Origin: Psychromonas algarum
Lineage (GTDB): Bacteria > Pseudomonadota > Gammaproteobacteria > Enterobacterales > Psychromonadaceae
NCBI RefSeq assembly: GCF_004376845.1
Contig: NZ_SNUW01000007.1
Location: 62,001-126,000 of the forward strand
Reading direction: 5' to 3'
Length of the DNA stretch: 64,000 nucleotides
In this document: positions 1-10,613 of the stretch, in pieces
Position numbering within the stretch: position 1 is the stretch's first letter
Layout: each line of letters starts with the position of its first letter
Made by a program: the position numbers and the translations under genes
Notes under the pieces: generated by a model
Seen by the model: only the letters and a program-made list of their open reading frames with translations
What the model was told of the DNA's origin: nothing
Databases searched by the model: none

Positions 1-327
1 ATTGATATTGATCCACAAGCTATCACTGCAAGTCGTGATAATGCAGAGCGTAATGGTGTTTCAGAACAATTAGAGCTTTATTTACCTGATGATGTGCCAG
101 AAGGTATTGTAGCTGATGTGGTTGTTGCTAATATCCTTGCGGGCCCATTGCGTGAATTATCTAGTAGTATCGAATGTTTGGTTAAAAAAGGTGGAGCTTT
201 AGCGTTATCTGGCATTTTAGAACAACAAGCTGAAGAATTAATTACTGTTTATAGTCAATGGTTTGATATGGATACGGCTAAAATCAAAGAAGAATGGGCG
301 CGTTTATCTGGAATTAAATGCATCTAA
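1..327 (+). CDS. prmA: Ribosomal protein L11 methyltransferase, C-terminal part
   Basis: The frame is open from base 1 to a TAA at 325-327; the N-terminal part lies outside the window. The visible 108 residues begin with IDIDPQA, the acidic loop that follows the SAM-binding strand. They contain [10 protein letters not shown], the family form of the substrate-proximal methyltransferase motif. PrmA trimethylates ribosomal protein L11 in the cytoplasm. In many gammaproteobacteria prmA sits directly upstream of dusB-fis, as here, with a 137-base gap that carries its own promoter candidate. The identity rests on motif recognition plus this synteny. Confidence 0.9.
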   Translation: MDIDPQAITASRDNAERNGVSEQLELYLPDDVPEGIVADVVVANILAGPLRELSSSIECLVKKGGALALSGILEQQAEELITVYSQWFDMDTAKIKEEWARLSGIKCI

Positions 328-427
328 AACGGTTATAAATCACTGAGAACAAAGTGTTGCTCAATTTGCAAGCAAAATAATTACAAAATGCTTAATTATT
401 AACCTTTATTCTGACGACAAAAATGCG

Positions 428-441
428 TAGACTACGCCGCC
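428..441 (+). promoter_or_regulatory. Candidate dusB-fis promoter, -10 with GC-rich discriminator
   Basis: TAGACT at 428-433 is followed by ACGCCGCC, a strongly GC-rich block in otherwise AT-rich DNA. A GC-rich discriminator after the -10 is typical of stringently controlled promoters such as fis. No good -35 is visible at 17 bases (TTTATT at 405-410 is weak). The start codon of dusB follows at 465. This is inference from pattern only. Confidence 0.4.
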
Positions 442-464
442 TTAACTTAGAGAACGCTTAGAAT

Positions 465-1427
465 ATGCGCATTGGACAGTATCAATTAGACAATAATCTT
501 ATTTTAGCACCAATGGCAGGTGTCACAGACCGACCATTCAGAGAACTTTGCCGCAAGCAAGGTGCTGGATTGGCCGTATCAGAGATGCTGTCATCCAATC
601 CTCGTGTTTGGAATAGCACTAAATCTAAGTTACGAATGGATTACCATGATGAATCAGGTATTCGTTCTGTACAAATTGCTGGCGCAGAGCCGCTAGCAAT
701 GGCCAACGCTGCACGATTGTCTGTACAGCAAGGCGCTCAGATCGTTGATATTAATATGGGTTGTCCCGCGAAAAAGGTGAATAAGAAAAAAGCAGGCTCA
801 GCATTGTTACCACACCCTGAATTAGTGAAGGCTATTTTAGAAAGTGTTGTTGATGCAGTTGATGTACCTGTGACTTTGAAGATTCGTACCGGCTGGGATC
901 CTGAAAATAGAAATGGATTAGAGATTGCACAGATCGCTGAACAAGCAGGTATCCAAGCACTAGCTGTGCACGGTCGTACACGACAATGCCTTTATAAAGG
1001 TGAAGCCGAATACGACACAATAAAAACAATTAAAAAAAATATAACAATCCCTGTGATTGCAAATGGCGATATAACTTCTGTTGAGAAAGCTAAGTATGTG
1101 CTGGATTACACAGGAGCTGATGCCATTATGATTGGACGAGGCGCACAAGGTGCACCTTGGATATTCAACGACATCAACCATTACCTAAACACTGGGCAAC
1201 ATGCTCAAGGTTTAGCACAAATGGAAATTACAGAAATATTGTTAAAACATGTGCAAGCTTTGCATGTGTTTTACGGTGATGTAATGGGACCTCGAATCGC
1301 TAGGAAGCACGTCGGGTGGTATTTGCAAGAGCAAGACAGGTTAGGTTATTTTAAGCGAAAATTTAATGCGATAGAATGTTCTAGCGAGCAATTAAATGCA
1401 TTAGAAAATTATTTAAATCAATTGTAA
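465..1427 (+). CDS. dusB: tRNA-dihydrouridine synthase B
   Basis: This 320-residue protein has the usual DusB length. It reduces specific uridines in tRNA to dihydrouridine using FMN and NADPH. The flavin-barrel start [16 protein letters not shown] is at residues 14-29. The catalytic cysteine is C100 in [10 protein letters not shown], and the barrel phosphate-binding segment IANGDI is near residue 199. The start ATG gives the expected N terminus [10 protein letters not shown]. fis follows after 18 bases, so the two form the classic dusB-fis operon, in which fis translation depends on the upstream cistron in E. coli. Two opposite-strand open frames inside it are shadows. Confidence 0.97.
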   Translation: MRIGQYQLDNNLILAPMAGVTDRPFRELCRKQGAGLAVSEMLSSNPRVWNSTKSKLRMDYHDESGIRSVQIAGAEPLAMANAARLSVQQGAQIVDINMGCPAKKVNKKKAGSALLPHPELVKAILESVVDAVDVPVTLKIRTGWDPENRNGLEIAQIAEQAGIQALAVHGRTRQCLYKGEAEYDTIKTIKKNITIPVIANGDITSVEKAKYVLDYTGADAIMIGRGAQGAPWIFNDINHYLNTGQHAQGLAQMEITEILLKHVQALHVFYGDVMGPRIARKHVGWYLQEQDRLGYFKRKFNAIECSSEQLNALENYLNQL

Positions 1428-1445
1428 TTAAAAGAGTTAATACCC

Positions 1446-1745
1446 ATGTTTGAACAAAATATTTCTCAAGAAGCACTGACAACAACAACTAGTATTCCTG
1501 CTACAGGGCAAATAACTCAACGTCCACTACGTGACTCAGTACGTCAAGCTGTATCTGGTTATGTGGCAAAATTGAATGGCCAAGACACCACTGAATTATA
1601 TGAATTAGTATTGGCAGAAGTTGAAGCGCCGATGTTAGATATCATTATGCAATACACTCGTGGTAACCAAACGCGTGCAGCGACTATGTTAGGTATTAAC
1701 CGTGGTACATTACGCAAAAAATTAAAAAAATACGGCATGGGCTAA
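1446..1745 (+). CDS. fis: DNA-binding protein Fis
   Basis: At 99 residues this is one residue longer than E. coli Fis. The C-terminal helix-turn-helix, [20 protein letters not shown] at about 73-92, is nearly invariant in the family. Fis is a nucleoid protein that bends DNA, activates rRNA promoters and assists inversion and integration. It is the second gene of the dusB-fis operon and is followed by a strong hairpin terminator at 1771-1798. Confidence 0.98.
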   Translation: MFEQNISQEALTTTTSIPATGQITQRPLRDSVRQAVSGYVAKLNGQDTTELYELVLAEVEAPMLDIIMQYTRGNQTRAATMLGINRGTLRKKLKKYGMG

Positions 1746-1770
1746 ACTCTTACCTATTTTGAAATTTAAA

Positions 1771-1798
1771 AAAGCGATTCTTAGAGTCGCTTTTTTTA
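1771..1798 (+). terminator. Intrinsic terminator after fis
   Basis: The arms AAAGCGA and TCGCTTT flank a short loop, followed by a run of seven Ts (stem-loop plus T tract). It closes the dusB-fis operon 25 bases after the fis stop. Confidence 0.85.
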
Positions 1799-1932
1799 TG
1801 TCCAACCTTTTTGTTATATGACAGTAAAGTCACTTATCTTTTGATTTAAAAGCGAAATAGATAAATATCTAAAGACAGATTCTAAATTAGCCTATAATCT
1901 TAACCTCTTTTGAAGCTGTATATAGGACTACT

Positions 1933-2517
1933 ATGCTATCTCTTTCCATCAATAATCAACTAACAGATTTACAAGCGTGGCAGCAGAGCGTATTTTGCAT
2001 GGCACTTGCAGAACAAAACATCACTCATTTTAAAATGTTTAGCCAAGCTATTGATAGTGAACATGGCACTACAGCAGATAATATTTTGCAGCTTTTTTGG
2101 GAAAAATTAACTGTAAAAGGGGCAAAAATTAATTTCACTATCCAAGAAGAAAATTTTGATGCGATCATTCCAGAAAGTAATGATTATGACTTTTATGGCG
2201 TTTATCCTGCGGTCGACTATTGTGTCATCGTTAATTGTATCTTTAATTCTTTTACTACAAAGTCTAAAGATGAAGCATTAAATGCAAGTCAAACTAGTTT
2301 CGCAACCATCGCAAGCTTCATTGAATTACAAACCGATCAAGAAATTGATGAAGAAGAATTATTACTCGAACCACTATTTATTGATCAATTAGAAGTGCAA
2401 AAAACACTACTAAAAATGCTGGATAATGAACGTAGTCCTGAGTTGATTAAGTCAATTCGTCAATATATACAGTCTCTTGAGAGCACTAGCATCGGGATAT
2501 CAACAATAGAAAATTAG
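1933..2517 (+). CDS. yjaG: DUF416 family protein, YjaG-like
   Basis: A 194-residue cytoplasmic protein of the YjaG/DUF416 family, about the size of the E. coli protein. Its molecular function is not established. The sequence is acidic and helical with no signal peptide or membrane segment. Recognisable family stretches are WQQSVFCMALAEQNITHF near residue 16 and the C-terminal ERSPELIKSIRQY. A purine-rich AGGA lies 8 bases before the ATG. As in E. coli, the gene sits directly upstream of the HU-alpha gene, which supports the family call. Confidence 0.85.
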   Translation: MLSLSINNQLTDLQAWQQSVFCMALAEQNITHFKMFSQAIDSEHGTTADNILQLFWEKLTVKGAKINFTIQEENFDAIIPESNDYDFYGVYPAVDYCVIVNCIFNSFTTKSKDEALNASQTSFATIASFIELQTDQEIDEEELLLEPLFIDQLEVQKTLLKMLDNERSPELIKSIRQYIQSLESTSIGISTIEN

Positions 2518-2680
2518 TCTACAAACACTATGATTTTGTGATTTTTAACACATTAAAGTAAATAAGTTGTCACTTTATTAGGTTTTATAGTGATTATGCT
2601 TTACTTGCAAGGAATGAATGCAATACATTAATTATGTATTTAAATTCTTATGCATTTTTTATAATAACGGAAGTCAAATA

Positions 2681-2956
2681 ATGAACAAAACTCAACTTGT
2701 GGCAGATATTGCTGAAAAAGCAGACCTAACTAAAGTACAAGCTAAAGCAGCTCTAGAACAAATTTTAGCTAGCGTAACTGATAGCCTAAAAGATGGCGAA
2801 CCAGTTCAACTAATCGGCTTTGGTACATTTAAAGTTAATCACCGTGCAGCACGTACAGGCCGTAATCCACAAACTGGTGCGGACATTCAAATTAAAGCAG
2901 CTAACGTTCCTGCTTTTGTTGCTGGTAAAGCACTTAAAGAATCTGTAAACAAATAA
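2681..2956 (+). CDS. hupA: DNA-binding protein HU-alpha
   Basis: HU is a 90-91 residue nucleoid protein that binds DNA as a dimer. The ATG at 2681 gives [16 protein letters not shown] and 91 residues, matching the family exactly, and is preceded by GGAAG at 7 bases. An in-frame ATG at 2618 would add 21 hydrophobic residues foreign to HU and is rejected as the start. The DNA-binding arm [20 protein letters not shown] lies at about 46-65. The gene stands alone behind a 160-base upstream region and ends in a bidirectional terminator shared with purD. Confidence 0.97.
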   Translation: MNKTQLVADIAEKADLTKVQAKAALEQILASVTDSLKDGEPVQLIGFGTFKVNHRAARTGRNPQTGADIQIKAANVPAFVAGKALKESVNK

Positions 2957-2975
2957 TTATATTTGTTTAGCGAAT

Positions 2976-3003
2976 AAAAAAGCACCCGAAGGTGCTTTTT
3001 TTT
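2976..3003. terminator. Bidirectional terminator between hupA and purD
   Basis: Arms AGCACC/GGTGCT enclose a CGAA tetraloop. An A tract on the left and a T tract on the right let it act for hupA (+) and for the convergent purD (-). Confidence 0.88.
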
Positions 3004-3076
3004 GTTGCTAACATTTAGAGAAGATTTTCTCTCATGCCAATTACATTAAATAAGTGTAATTGATATCAATATCAGC

Positions 3077-4363
3077 CTACTTGTTGTTTTCACGTGCAAT
3101 TGCGCGGTAAGCAATATCGTTACGATGGAACATACCATCCCAACTAATTTTCTTCGTTAACTCATATGCTTTTTGTTGCGCTTCAGTCACTGTATTACCT
3201 AATGCTGTTGCACACAATACACGACCACCGCTTGTTACCACGTTACCGTCTTTGTCAGCAGTACCGGCATGGAAGACTTTAAGGCCTTCAGTTGCTTCAG
3301 GAATACCAGAAATAACATGTCCTTTAGTATAATCAGCAGGGTAACCACCAGCGGCTAATACAACACCAATAGCAGCACGTGGGTCAAACTCAGCAACCAT
3401 GCCTTCTAATTCGCCATTAACACCCGCTAAACATAACGTAACGATGTCAGACTTCATACGTAACATGATTGGCTGTGTTTCAGGATCACCAAAACGACAG
3501 TTATATTCAATGACTTTCGGTGTACCGTCAGCCATGATCATAAGACCCGCGTACAAGAAACCAGTGTAAGTATTACCTTCTGCAGCCATACCTTCAACCG
3601 TAGGGCGAATAACTAATTCCATGATACGGTCATGCATTTCAGGTGTAACCACTGGAGCAGGCGAATATGCGCCCATTCCGCCAGTGTTTGGACCTGTATC
3701 GCCATCACCAACACGCTTATGATCTTGGCTTGTCGCCATTGGCACGATATTAGTCCCATCTACCATCACGATGAATGATGCTTCTTCACCATCTAGGAAT
3801 TCTTCGATAACAACACGATGCCCAGCTTCACCAAATGCATTACCTGCTAACATGTCTTGGATAGCATCTTCCGCTTCTTGTAACGTCATCGCTACGATCA
3901 CGCCTTTACCTGCTGCAAGACCATCTGCTTTAATTACAATTGGCGCACCTTTTTCACGAACGTAAGCTAAAGCAGGCTCAATTTCAGTGAAGTTTTGGTA
4001 CCAAGCCGTTGGAATGTTATGACGCGCTAAAAAGTCTTTAGTGAAGGCTTTAGATCCCTCTAATTGTGCAGCACCTTTAGTTGGACCAAAACACGCAAGC
4101 TTAGCTTCACGGAAAGCATCGACTACACCAATAACAAGCGGTGCTTCGGGGCCAACAATCGTTAGCTCAACATTATTTTCTTGAGCAAAAGCCACTAACG
4201 CATCGATATCTTCAACACCGATATTCACGTTTTTAACTTTATTTTCTAGTGCGCTACCGGCATTACCTGGCGCAACAAAAACGGTTTCAACTTGTGGGTT
4301 TTGTGCCGCTTTCCATGCTAACGCATGCTCACGACCGCCATTACCAATAATTAGTACATTCAT
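3077..4363 (-). CDS. purD: Phosphoribosylamine-glycine ligase
   Basis: GAR synthetase joins glycine to phosphoribosylamine using ATP, the second step of de novo purine synthesis. The 428-residue length is typical. The N-terminal nucleotide-fold motif [19 protein letters not shown], the ATP-grasp glycine loop [11 protein letters not shown] near residue 146 and the metal-site motif [12 protein letters not shown] near residue 288 are all present. It lies downstream of purH on the same strand, as in enterics, but a 274-base gap with internal repeats separates them. Whether the two are cotranscribed is uncertain. Confidence 0.97.
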   Translation of the reverse strand: MNVLIIGNGGREHALAWKAAQNPQVETVFVAPGNAGSALENKVKNVNIGVEDIDALVAFAQENNVELTIVGPEAPLVIGVVDAFREAKLACFGPTKGAAQLEGSKAFTKDFLARHNIPTAWYQNFTEIEPALAYVREKGAPIVIKADGLAAGKGVIVAMTLQEAEDAIQDMLAGNAFGEAGHRVVIEEFLDGEEASFIVMVDGTNIVPMATSQDHKRVGDGDTGPNTGGMGAYSPAPVVTPEMHDRIMELVIRPTVEGMAAEGNTYTGFLYAGLMIMADGTPKVIEYNCRFGDPETQPIMLRMKSDIVTLCLAGVNGELEGMVAEFDPRAAIGVVLAAGGYPADYTKGHVISGIPEATEGLKVFHAGTADKDGNVVTSGGRVLCATALGNTVTEAQQKAYELTKKISWDGMFHRNDIAYRAIARENNK

Positions 4364-4470
4364 AATAGGAACCTTAAAAATAAGTTATCTAAAACAATAA
4401 AGACGAACCACAGTTCGCCTATAATATTCAAATTTATTAATCTTACTTGTGTTAAGTCATTTTGCTAACA

Positions 4471-4583
4471 ATCAAGGCAAAAGCACGGAGCTTGCTACCT
4501 GATAGCTTAATAACACAAAAATTAATTGTTGTTTGCTAAGTGACTTAGTTTGAAATCAAGGCAAAAGCGCGGAGCTTGCTACT
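4471..4583. repeat. Imperfect direct repeat in the purH-purD gap
   Basis: Two 29-base units at 4471-4499 and 4555-4583 differ at two positions (A/G in GCACGGAG versus GCGCGGAG, and the last base). Each is flanked by a related TAAGT(G/C)A-type stretch. A third, weaker copy appears near 4608-4628 beside the purH stop. The units are not palindromic. No further copy was seen in the window. They look like copies of a dispersed intergenic repeat rather than a coding remnant. Confidence 0.7.
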
Positions 4584-4637
4584 GCAAGTGGGCACTTTTA
4601 ACGCCGAGTTCAAGCTAAAGCACGACGCAAAAATCAA

Positions 4638-6230
4638 TTAATGGCGGAAGTGACGCATTCCAGTAAATACCATCGCCATGTTGTGCTCATCAGCTGCTGC
4701 GATAACTTCATCATCACGCATTGAACCACCTGGTTGAATTACACAGCTAATACCCGCTTCTGCTGCTGCATCAATACCGTCACGGAATGGGAAGAATGCA
4801 TCAGATGCCATAACAGAACCTTCAACTACTAGGTTTTCATCAGCAGCTTTAATGCCTGCGATTTTAGCACTGTAAACACGGCTCATTTGACCAGCGCCAA
4901 CACCTACTGTTGTGCTGTTTTTAACGTAAACAATTGCGTTCGATTTAACAAACTTAGCCACTTTCCAGCTGAATAATAAATCTTTCATTTCTGCATCTGT
5001 TGGTTGACGTTTAGAAACCACTTTAAGATCTGCTAAATCAACCATACCTTGGTCGCGATCTTGTACTAATAAACCACCATTAACACGTTTGATATCAAAC
5101 TCAGTCGTTTTATCAGCCCATTCGCCACAAACTAATAAACGTAGGTTCTTTTTAGCAGCAATAATTGCAACTGCTTCATCACTTACAGAGGGTGCGATAA
5201 TCACTTCAACGAATTGACGAGATGTAATTGCTTCAGCTGTTGCAGCATCTAATTCACGGTTAAACGCGATAATGCCACCAAATGCTGATGTAGGGTCAGT
5301 TTTGTAAGCGCCTTCATAAGCGTCAAGAATGTTACCTGCCACTGCTACACCACAGGGGTTTGCGTGTTTAACAATTACACATGCTGGCTCAGAGAACTCT
5401 TTAACACATTCAAGTGCCGAATCTGTATCTGCAATGTTGTTGTAAGATAATGCTTTACCTTGTAACTGTGTTGCTGTTGATACTGATGCTTCTTGAACAT
5501 TGTTTTCAACGTAGAAAGCAGCCGCTTGATGAGAGTTTTCACCGTAACGCATATCTTGTTTCTTTTGGAATTGCGCATTGAAAGTACGTGGGAATTTTGA
5601 TTCCTCATCACCTTCTTTATTTTCACCGTAACTTGGTACCATAGTACCGAAGTAATTAGCAATCATACCGTCGTATTGTGCTGTATGTTCGTAAGCAGCA
5701 ATCGCTAAGTCAAAACGAGTTTTGTAAACTAGGCTACCGTTGTTTTCGCTCATTTCAGATAAAATTCGAGAATAATCAGAAGCATTTACAACAATCGCAA
5801 CGTCTTTATGGTTTTTTGCCGCTGCGCGAACCATTGTAGGGCCACCGATATCGATGTTCTCAATTGCGTCTTCTAAGGTACAATCTGGGTTTGCTACTGT
5901 TGCAGCAAATGGATATAAGTTAACAACAACCATATCAATTGCTTCGATATCGTTTGCAGCCATGATAGCTTCATCGACACCACGACGAGCAAGAATGCCA
6001 CCGTGAATTTTAGGATGTAATGTTTTTACACGTCCGTCCATCATTTCAGGAAAACCAGTGTAGTCAGAAACTTCCGTTACTTTAATGTTATTTTCTGCAA
6101 GCAACTTACAAGTGCCGCCTGTTGATAAAATATCAACACCTTTATCTGCTAGTTCACGGGCAAATTCTACAATACCAGTTTTATCAGAAACACTGATCAG
6201 TGCTCTTTTAATTGTTCGGCTATTTTCCAT
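4638..6230 (-). CDS. purH: Bifunctional AICAR formyltransferase / IMP cyclohydrolase
   Basis: PurH carries out the last two steps of IMP synthesis. An N-terminal methylglyoxal-synthase-like cyclohydrolase domain ([17 protein letters not shown] near residue 60) precedes the AICAR transformylase domain ([11 protein letters not shown] near 285, [15 protein letters not shown] near 310). I place the start at the ATG at 6230 ([17 protein letters not shown]), because this aligns with the enteric N terminus. An ATG four codons upstream (6242) has AGGA abutting it and is less suitable. The length from 6230 is 530 residues. A TAGAAT -10-like hexamer lies about 90 bases upstream. Confidence 0.96.
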   Translation of the reverse strand: MENSRTIKRALISVSDKTGIVEFARELADKGVDILSTGGTCKLLAENNIKVTEVSDYTGFPEMMDGRVKTLHPKIHGGILARRGVDEAIMAANDIEAIDMVVVNLYPFAATVANPDCTLEDAIENIDIGGPTMVRAAAKNHKDVAIVVNASDYSRILSEMSENNGSLVYKTRFDLAIAAYEHTAQYDGMIANYFGTMVPSYGENKEGDEESKFPRTFNAQFQKKQDMRYGENSHQAAAFYVENNVQEASVSTATQLQGKALSYNNIADTDSALECVKEFSEPACVIVKHANPCGVAVAGNILDAYEGAYKTDPTSAFGGIIAFNRELDAATAEAITSRQFVEVIIAPSVSDEAVAIIAAKKNLRLLVCGEWADKTTEFDIKRVNGGLLVQDRDQGMVDLADLKVVSKRQPTDAEMKDLLFSWKVAKFVKSNAIVYVKNSTTVGVGAGQMSRVYSAKIAGIKAADENLVVEGSVMASDAFFPFRDGIDAAAEAGISCVIQPGGSMRDDEVIAAADEHNMAMVFTGMRHFRH

Positions 6231-6394
6231 TATCTTCCACATTCCTCGGTTAATGTTTTCATCGGTGAAAAACTCAAATGACTGGAGTTTTTTAAAAAGT
6301 TAAACTTGGGCGGCATTCTACCCGAATTGAAATAATTTTTATTCGTTTTGTTGAATAAAAAAGCAAAAATAAACATTAAAATCATCTGAAAACA

Positions 6395-6420
6395 AAAAAA
6401 CATGCCGAAGCATGTTTTTT
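6395..6420 (-). terminator. Terminator after hemE
   Basis: A perfect 11-bp stem (AAAAAACATGC / GCATGTTTTTT) with a CGAA loop lies 27 bases past the hemE stop. The T tract reads correctly on the minus strand. Confidence 0.88.
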
Positions 6421-6446
6421 GTTATACGAATATAAACTCAGTAGTC

Positions 6447-7511
6447 TTAACTATGATAAGGCGTACTTAACTCATGCACGGCATCAACAAAAACTTTTGC
6501 ATTCTCTGGTGGCACATCTAAATGAATACCATGCCCTAAATTAAATACATGGCCAGTACCGCTGCCAAAGCCTTCGAGAATAGTCGCGACTTCTTGACGA
6601 ATACGCTCTGGAGAAGCATACAACATTGATGGATCCATATTACCTTGCAGTGCAACACGAGAACCAACACGTGCTTTGGCTTCTTTAATATCAATTGTCC
6701 AATCTAAACCAATTGCGTCACAACCGGTGTCAGCAATTTGTTCAATCCATTGACCACCATTTTTAGTAAATAGCGTAACCGGAATTTTTTTACCATCATA
6801 GCTACGGATTAAACCATCCACTATTTTTTCCATATATTGTAATGAAAAATCTTTATAATCACGTGGAGATAAAATACCACCCCAAGTATCAAATACCATG
6901 ACAGATTGCGCACCAGCAGCAATTTGAGCATTCAGGTAATCAGTCACAGAATCTGCTAATTTATCTAACAATGAATGGAGAATTTGTGGATCTGCAAATG
7001 CCATTTTTTTAATTTTAGTAAAAAATTTTGAACCGCTGCCTTCCACCATGTAAGTGGCTAATGTCCACGGACTGCCTGAGAAACCGATTAATGGCACTTC
7101 ACCTTTTAAATCACGACGAATTGTACGTACCGCATTCATTACATACTGCAGTTCACCTTCAGGTTCAGGCATGATCAAATTATCAACGTCTTTTTTGCAG
7201 CTGATTGGACGCTCAAATCTAGGCCCTTCACCTTCAGAAAAGTACAAACCTAAACCCATCGCATCAGGTATAGTTAGAATGTCAGAAAACAGAATTGCTG
7301 CATCTAAATCAAAACGACGTAAAGGCTGTAAAGTCACTTCACAAGCTAAATCAGCATTACGACATAACGACATAAAATCACCAGCTTGCGCACGTGTTGC
7401 TTTATATTCTGGTAAATAACGTCCTGCTTGGCGCATCATCCATACTGGCGTTTTATCTACTTCTTGCTTTAATAAAGCGCGAATATAACGATCGTTTTTT
7501 AATTCAGTCAT
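6447..7511 (-). CDS. hemE: Uroporphyrinogen decarboxylase
   Basis: HemE removes four carboxyl groups from uroporphyrinogen III to give coproporphyrinogen III in haem synthesis. The 354-residue length is typical. The signature [15 protein letters not shown] at residues 21-35 carries the substrate-binding arginines, and the aspartate in [13 protein letters not shown] near residue 86 is the catalytic one. The [16 protein letters not shown] block near 143 is the second family signature. It is probably transcribed alone: nudC lies 125 bases upstream on the same strand and a terminator follows directly. Confidence 0.97.
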   Translation of the reverse strand: MTELKNDRYIRALLKQEVDKTPVWMMRQAGRYLPEYKATRAQAGDFMSLCRNADLACEVTLQPLRRFDLDAAILFSDILTIPDAMGLGLYFSEGEGPRFERPISCKKDVDNLIMPEPEGELQYVMNAVRTIRRDLKGEVPLIGFSGSPWTLATYMVEGSGSKFFTKIKKMAFADPQILHSLLDKLADSVTDYLNAQIAAGAQSVMVFDTWGGILSPRDYKDFSLQYMEKIVDGLIRSYDGKKIPVTLFTKNGGQWIEQIADTGCDAIGLDWTIDIKEAKARVGSRVALQGNMDPSMLYASPERIRQEVATILEGFGSGTGHVFNLGHGIHLDVPPENAKVFVDAVHELSTPYHS

Positions 7512-7635
7512 TGGTAACCTTTTCTGTTCTATCTGTTAAAGCCAGCAAAACGCTGCATTAGCCCTATTTTTTGGGTGCTTATACTAGCACTTTAAATGTA
7601 TTTCCGCGGTATTAATTAACGATTATATGTGATCA

Positions 7636-8439
7636 CTAACGACATCGTTTTAGTGTTTTTTCAATCAATTTCCGTGCAATGGTGCCATGCCTTGGTATAA
7701 GGGGGAGATCATCAATATCATACCAATTAGCAGCGATTAACTCATGAGGGTCAACATTGATTTCACCTGAATCATAATCCGCAGTAAACCCCATCATTAA
7801 TGAATGTGGAAATGGCCAAGGTTGGCTGGTGACATATTGAATGTTTTTAATTTTCAATCCAACTTCTTCAAATACCTCTCGCTCAACACAAGCTTCTAAG
7901 GTTTCTCCGGCTTCAGTAAACCCCGCTAAAGTCGTGTAAATTGGACGATCAGATTTTTGATGACGATTATGTAACGCTAATAATATTTTTTTATGTTTAC
8001 GAATAGCAACAATAATACAAGGTGAGACTCGAGGATAAGTGCGATGCTGACAGTGGTAGCATTTCATCGCAATTTCCCAATCAATTTTTTGCATTGTTTG
8101 ACCGCATTGCCCACAAAATTGATGCGTTTTATAAAATAACGAAATTTGAAATGCACGACCAGCCATATCAAAAAGCAGATCATCCATGCGCCCTAATAAC
8201 GAACGTAAGGTTACATATTCACCTAAACCAACATCTAGACTATTTTCAACTTCAATGAGGTAACATGGTTGTTCCTGATATTTTCCTAATAAGACTTTAT
8301 TAGCAGTGATGCCTTCAGGGAAAGGTAACTCTTCAATATTTCCAAAGGGAATAAAGTCTCCTTTATCTAAAGCCACTAATTTTCCTTCAGATAATATAAA
8401 CCACCAAGCATTTTCATCTGCAGCTATCATTTCTGTCAT
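7636..8439 (-). CDS. nudC: NAD(+) diphosphatase / RNA decapping enzyme NudC
   Basis: This Nudix hydrolase cleaves NADH to NMNH and AMP and removes NAD caps from RNA. A four-cysteine zinc site is formed by CGQCGQ and CYHCQH (about residues 109-137). The Nudix box reads GFTEAGETLEACVEREVFEE. The SQPWPFPHS motif downstream is diagnostic of NudC among Nudix proteins. At 267 residues it is near the enteric length. The neighbours rsd and hemE match the E. coli rsd-nudC-hemE order, although rsd is inverted here. Confidence 0.95.
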   Translation of the reverse strand: MTEMIAADENAWWFILSEGKLVALDKGDFIPFGNIEELPFPEGITANKVLLGKYQEQPCYLIEVENSLDVGLGEYVTLRSLLGRMDDLLFDMAGRAFQISLFYKTHQFCGQCGQTMQKIDWEIAMKCYHCQHRTYPRVSPCIIVAIRKHKKILLALHNRHQKSDRPIYTTLAGFTEAGETLEACVEREVFEEVGLKIKNIQYVTSQPWPFPHSLMMGFTADYDSGEINVDPHELIAANWYDIDDLPLIPRHGTIARKLIEKTLKRCR

Positions 8440-8693
8440 GCTAATTTCTCGTCTTTAAAAATATGCTGCCGATATTAACGGTTGAAGGTCATAGAAAGCA
8501 ATTAACATAAGCATAAACTGAGCATTAAATTAATGTGCTTATAGACAATGCTAAATATTTACAATTCATGCTTTTACAATGGCTATAAGCTCACAGTAAT
8601 TATTATTTATGCTATATAAACTACAAGCATGTTGGCGTATGCTGTTATTTTATTTACTTATATTTCTAGCTTTTTCTATTCACAGGAGGTTTT

Positions 8694-9167
8694 ATGCTTA
8701 CCAAACTTAACCAAGCAAAAAAAGAATGGGGTGGCACTCTTACTGTTTTAGATAACTGGTTAGCTGCTCGTCAAAAATTAGTTATTCTATATTGTGAATT
8801 AGCTGGTCTACCACCTTATCATCAAGAAAAACGTAGCTTACCAAAGCAAGAATTAATCACCGATTTTTGCCAACAATTATTAGATTATGCTTCAACAGGA
8901 CATTTTGAAGTGTATGAACAGATCATTGAGCAATCTAAGCTCGACGGTAAAGAGAATTTAAAAATAGCCCAAGAATTATATTCTCGGATCACCACAACAA
9001 CAGATACAGCATTAAACTTCAATGATACTTATGCTGAAAATGCCTCCGATCAAACCTTATTAAGTTTTGATCAAGATCTATCAGAGTTAGGTCAAGTAAT
9101 GGAAAGCCGCTTTGAAAGAGAAGATCAACTATTAGAGGTTGTACATCTTCATCACACATTAGCGTAA
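8694..9167 (+). CDS. rsd: Regulator of sigma D (Rsd/AlgQ family)
   Basis: A 157-residue, helical, acidic protein. Rsd binds free sigma-70 region 4 in stationary phase. Family features include DNWLAARQKLVILYCELAG near the N terminus, DFCQQLLDYASTGHFEVYEQI at about 61-81 and LGQVMESRFEREDQLLEV near the C terminus. A strong AGGAGG lies 6 bases before the ATG. It is divergent from nudC, with about 250 AT-rich bases between them that hold the promoters. Confidence 0.88.
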   Translation: MLTKLNQAKKEWGGTLTVLDNWLAARQKLVILYCELAGLPPYHQEKRSLPKQELITDFCQQLLDYASTGHFEVYEQIIEQSKLDGKENLKIAQELYSRITTTTDTALNFNDTYAENASDQTLLSFDQDLSELGQVMESRFEREDQLLEVVHLHHTLA

Positions 9168-9210
9168 ATAACCAATAAAATCATAACGCTTAAGTTGTCG
9201 ATTAAAACAA

Positions 9211-9239
9211 AAAAACCAATCATATTTGATTGGTTTTTT
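9211..9239. terminator. Bidirectional terminator between rsd and the M23 peptidase gene
   Basis: A perfect 12-bp stem (9211-9222 with 9227-9238), loop TATT, has A and T tracts on either side. It serves the convergent rsd and peptidase genes. Confidence 0.9.
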
Positions 9240-9269
9240 ATTATCTAATATTTATTGCACCATCAAAAT

Positions 9270-10613
9270 TTACAAATCAGACAGTGTTTCTCCCATCTCA
9301 CGTAATGATGAATCTCGACGCTTATTAAATGCTTTAATATCTTTCTTAGGAACTTCTTGTGACAAAGGCAAATCCACTGTCATTGGGTTCACAGGTTTAT
9401 TATAAACATGGAATTCATAGTGTAAATGTGGTCCAGTAGAGCGTCCTGTATTACCTGATAGAGCAATCACTTGCCCCATTTCAACACGTTGCCCTTTGTG
9501 CACTAATATTTTACTCAAATGTAAAACTCGTGAAGTGTATTTTCGACCATGTTTAATAACAACATAGTTACCTGCTGCAGGGTGAAAACCTGCACGAATA
9601 ACCACACCATCACCAACTGCGTGAACTTTTGTACCAACAACAACGGCAAAGTCTGTTCCATTATGCGGACTTACTCGCTTAGTAATAGGGTGTAATCGAT
9701 GAGGATTAAAAGGTGAACTAATACGAGGAGGTTTACCATTAGTTGGATAACGACGGAAAGCCTTGCTTAAACCTTTGCCATTTTTATCGTAATAACGACC
9801 ATCTTCATTTAAAAAAGCAGTATAAGTAGCTGAACGAGTTCTAATAAGAATAGCTAAGACTTCACTATCAAAACTATAAACGCCTTCAACATATTGTTTT
9901 GCAACCAACACATGGAATGTATCACCTGCACGCAATTGACGATTAAAATCAAATTTTTCCTGTAATGCACCTGAAACTTGTTGAATTTGGCTACCTGTTA
10001 ACCCCGCTCTCTTTGCACTAACATAAAAACTGCCTGTCACACTGCCATGATAATAACTATTACGCCATTCCCCTTCTTTCACCTGCATGTCCGAAATATA
10101 TTCCCCATCTTTCAGGACAAAGGTTAAGGTGTGAACGCGGTCAATAACGACTTTTAATGAAAGCAATTGATTGTCAGGACTAACTAATAAATGTACTTCT
10201 TGGCCTGGTAATAGATTACTTAAACGTAAATGCTCCGCATCAGCTTCTAATAAATCTTGCAAGACCGCAGCAGAAATGCCTTCTCGAGAGAAAATGGCAC
10301 TTAAAGTATCTCCACCTGAAATAGTGATATCAATATTACGATTACCTGAAAAATCTGGAAATAATTTATTATGATCAGCACGGATTGCATTTAAAGGCTC
10401 TGCAATCGCGTATTCGCCCTGTAAAGCGTCACTGATAGGTAAAGTTAATTCACGTTTGATCGGTTGCTCATGATTAAGTTCTGCTGGTATTAAACTAATA
10501 AACAGCAAAAACATTAATAATCCAATGACCATCCAAAAATGTAATCGGGGTAAATGATTAATAAAAATAAGCAGTTTTCTAAAAAATATTTTGACTTGAA
10601 GCAATAAAGGCAT
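9270..10613 (-). CDS. mepM: M23 family murein DD-endopeptidase, MepM-like
   Basis: A 447-residue envelope protein. One N-terminal membrane anchor (about residues 25-43) leaves the rest in the periplasm. An OapA/LysM-like region (GGDTLSAIFSREGIS near 100) precedes a LytM domain. The zinc ligands are H317 and D321 in HNGTDFAV and H398 in PHLHYEF. All catalytic residues are therefore present, unlike in EnvC/NlpD-type activators. MepM cuts D-Ala-mDAP cross-links to let new murein strands in. The gene is divergent from metK, so it lacks the znuABC neighbourhood of E. coli. Confidence 0.88.
   Translation of the reverse strand: MPLLLQVKIFFRKLLIFINHLPRLHFWMVIGLLMFLLFISLIPAELNHEQPIKRELTLPISDALQGEYAIAEPLNAIRADHNKLFPDFSGNRNIDITISGGDTLSAIFSREGISAAVLQDLLEADAEHLRLSNLLPGQEVHLLVSPDNQLLSLKVVIDRVHTLTFVLKDGEYISDMQVKEGEWRNSYYHGSVTGSFYVSAKRAGLTGSQIQQVSGALQEKFDFNRQLRAGDTFHVLVAKQYVEGVYSFDSEVLAILIRTRSATYTAFLNEDGRYYDKNGKGLSKAFRRYPTNGKPPRISSPFNPHRLHPITKRVSPHNGTDFAVVVGTKVHAVGDGVVIRAGFHPAAGNYVVIKHGRKYTSRVLHLSKILVHKGQRVEMGQVIALSGNTGRSTGPHLHYEFHVYNKPVNPMTVDLPLSQEVPKKDIKAFNKRRDSSLREMGETLSDL

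Noticed and set aside
2618-2680. N-terminal extension of hupA
   Set aside because: HU proteins start at MNKTQL; the extension is hydrophobic, unrelated to the family and has no ribosome site.
3771-3965. Plus-strand frame inside purD
   Set aside because: Antisense shadow of a conserved gene; no start signal.
4471-4583. Direct repeats as a CRISPR array
   Set aside because: Only two clear copies with an 55-base interval, no cas genes, and the unit is not repeated evenly.
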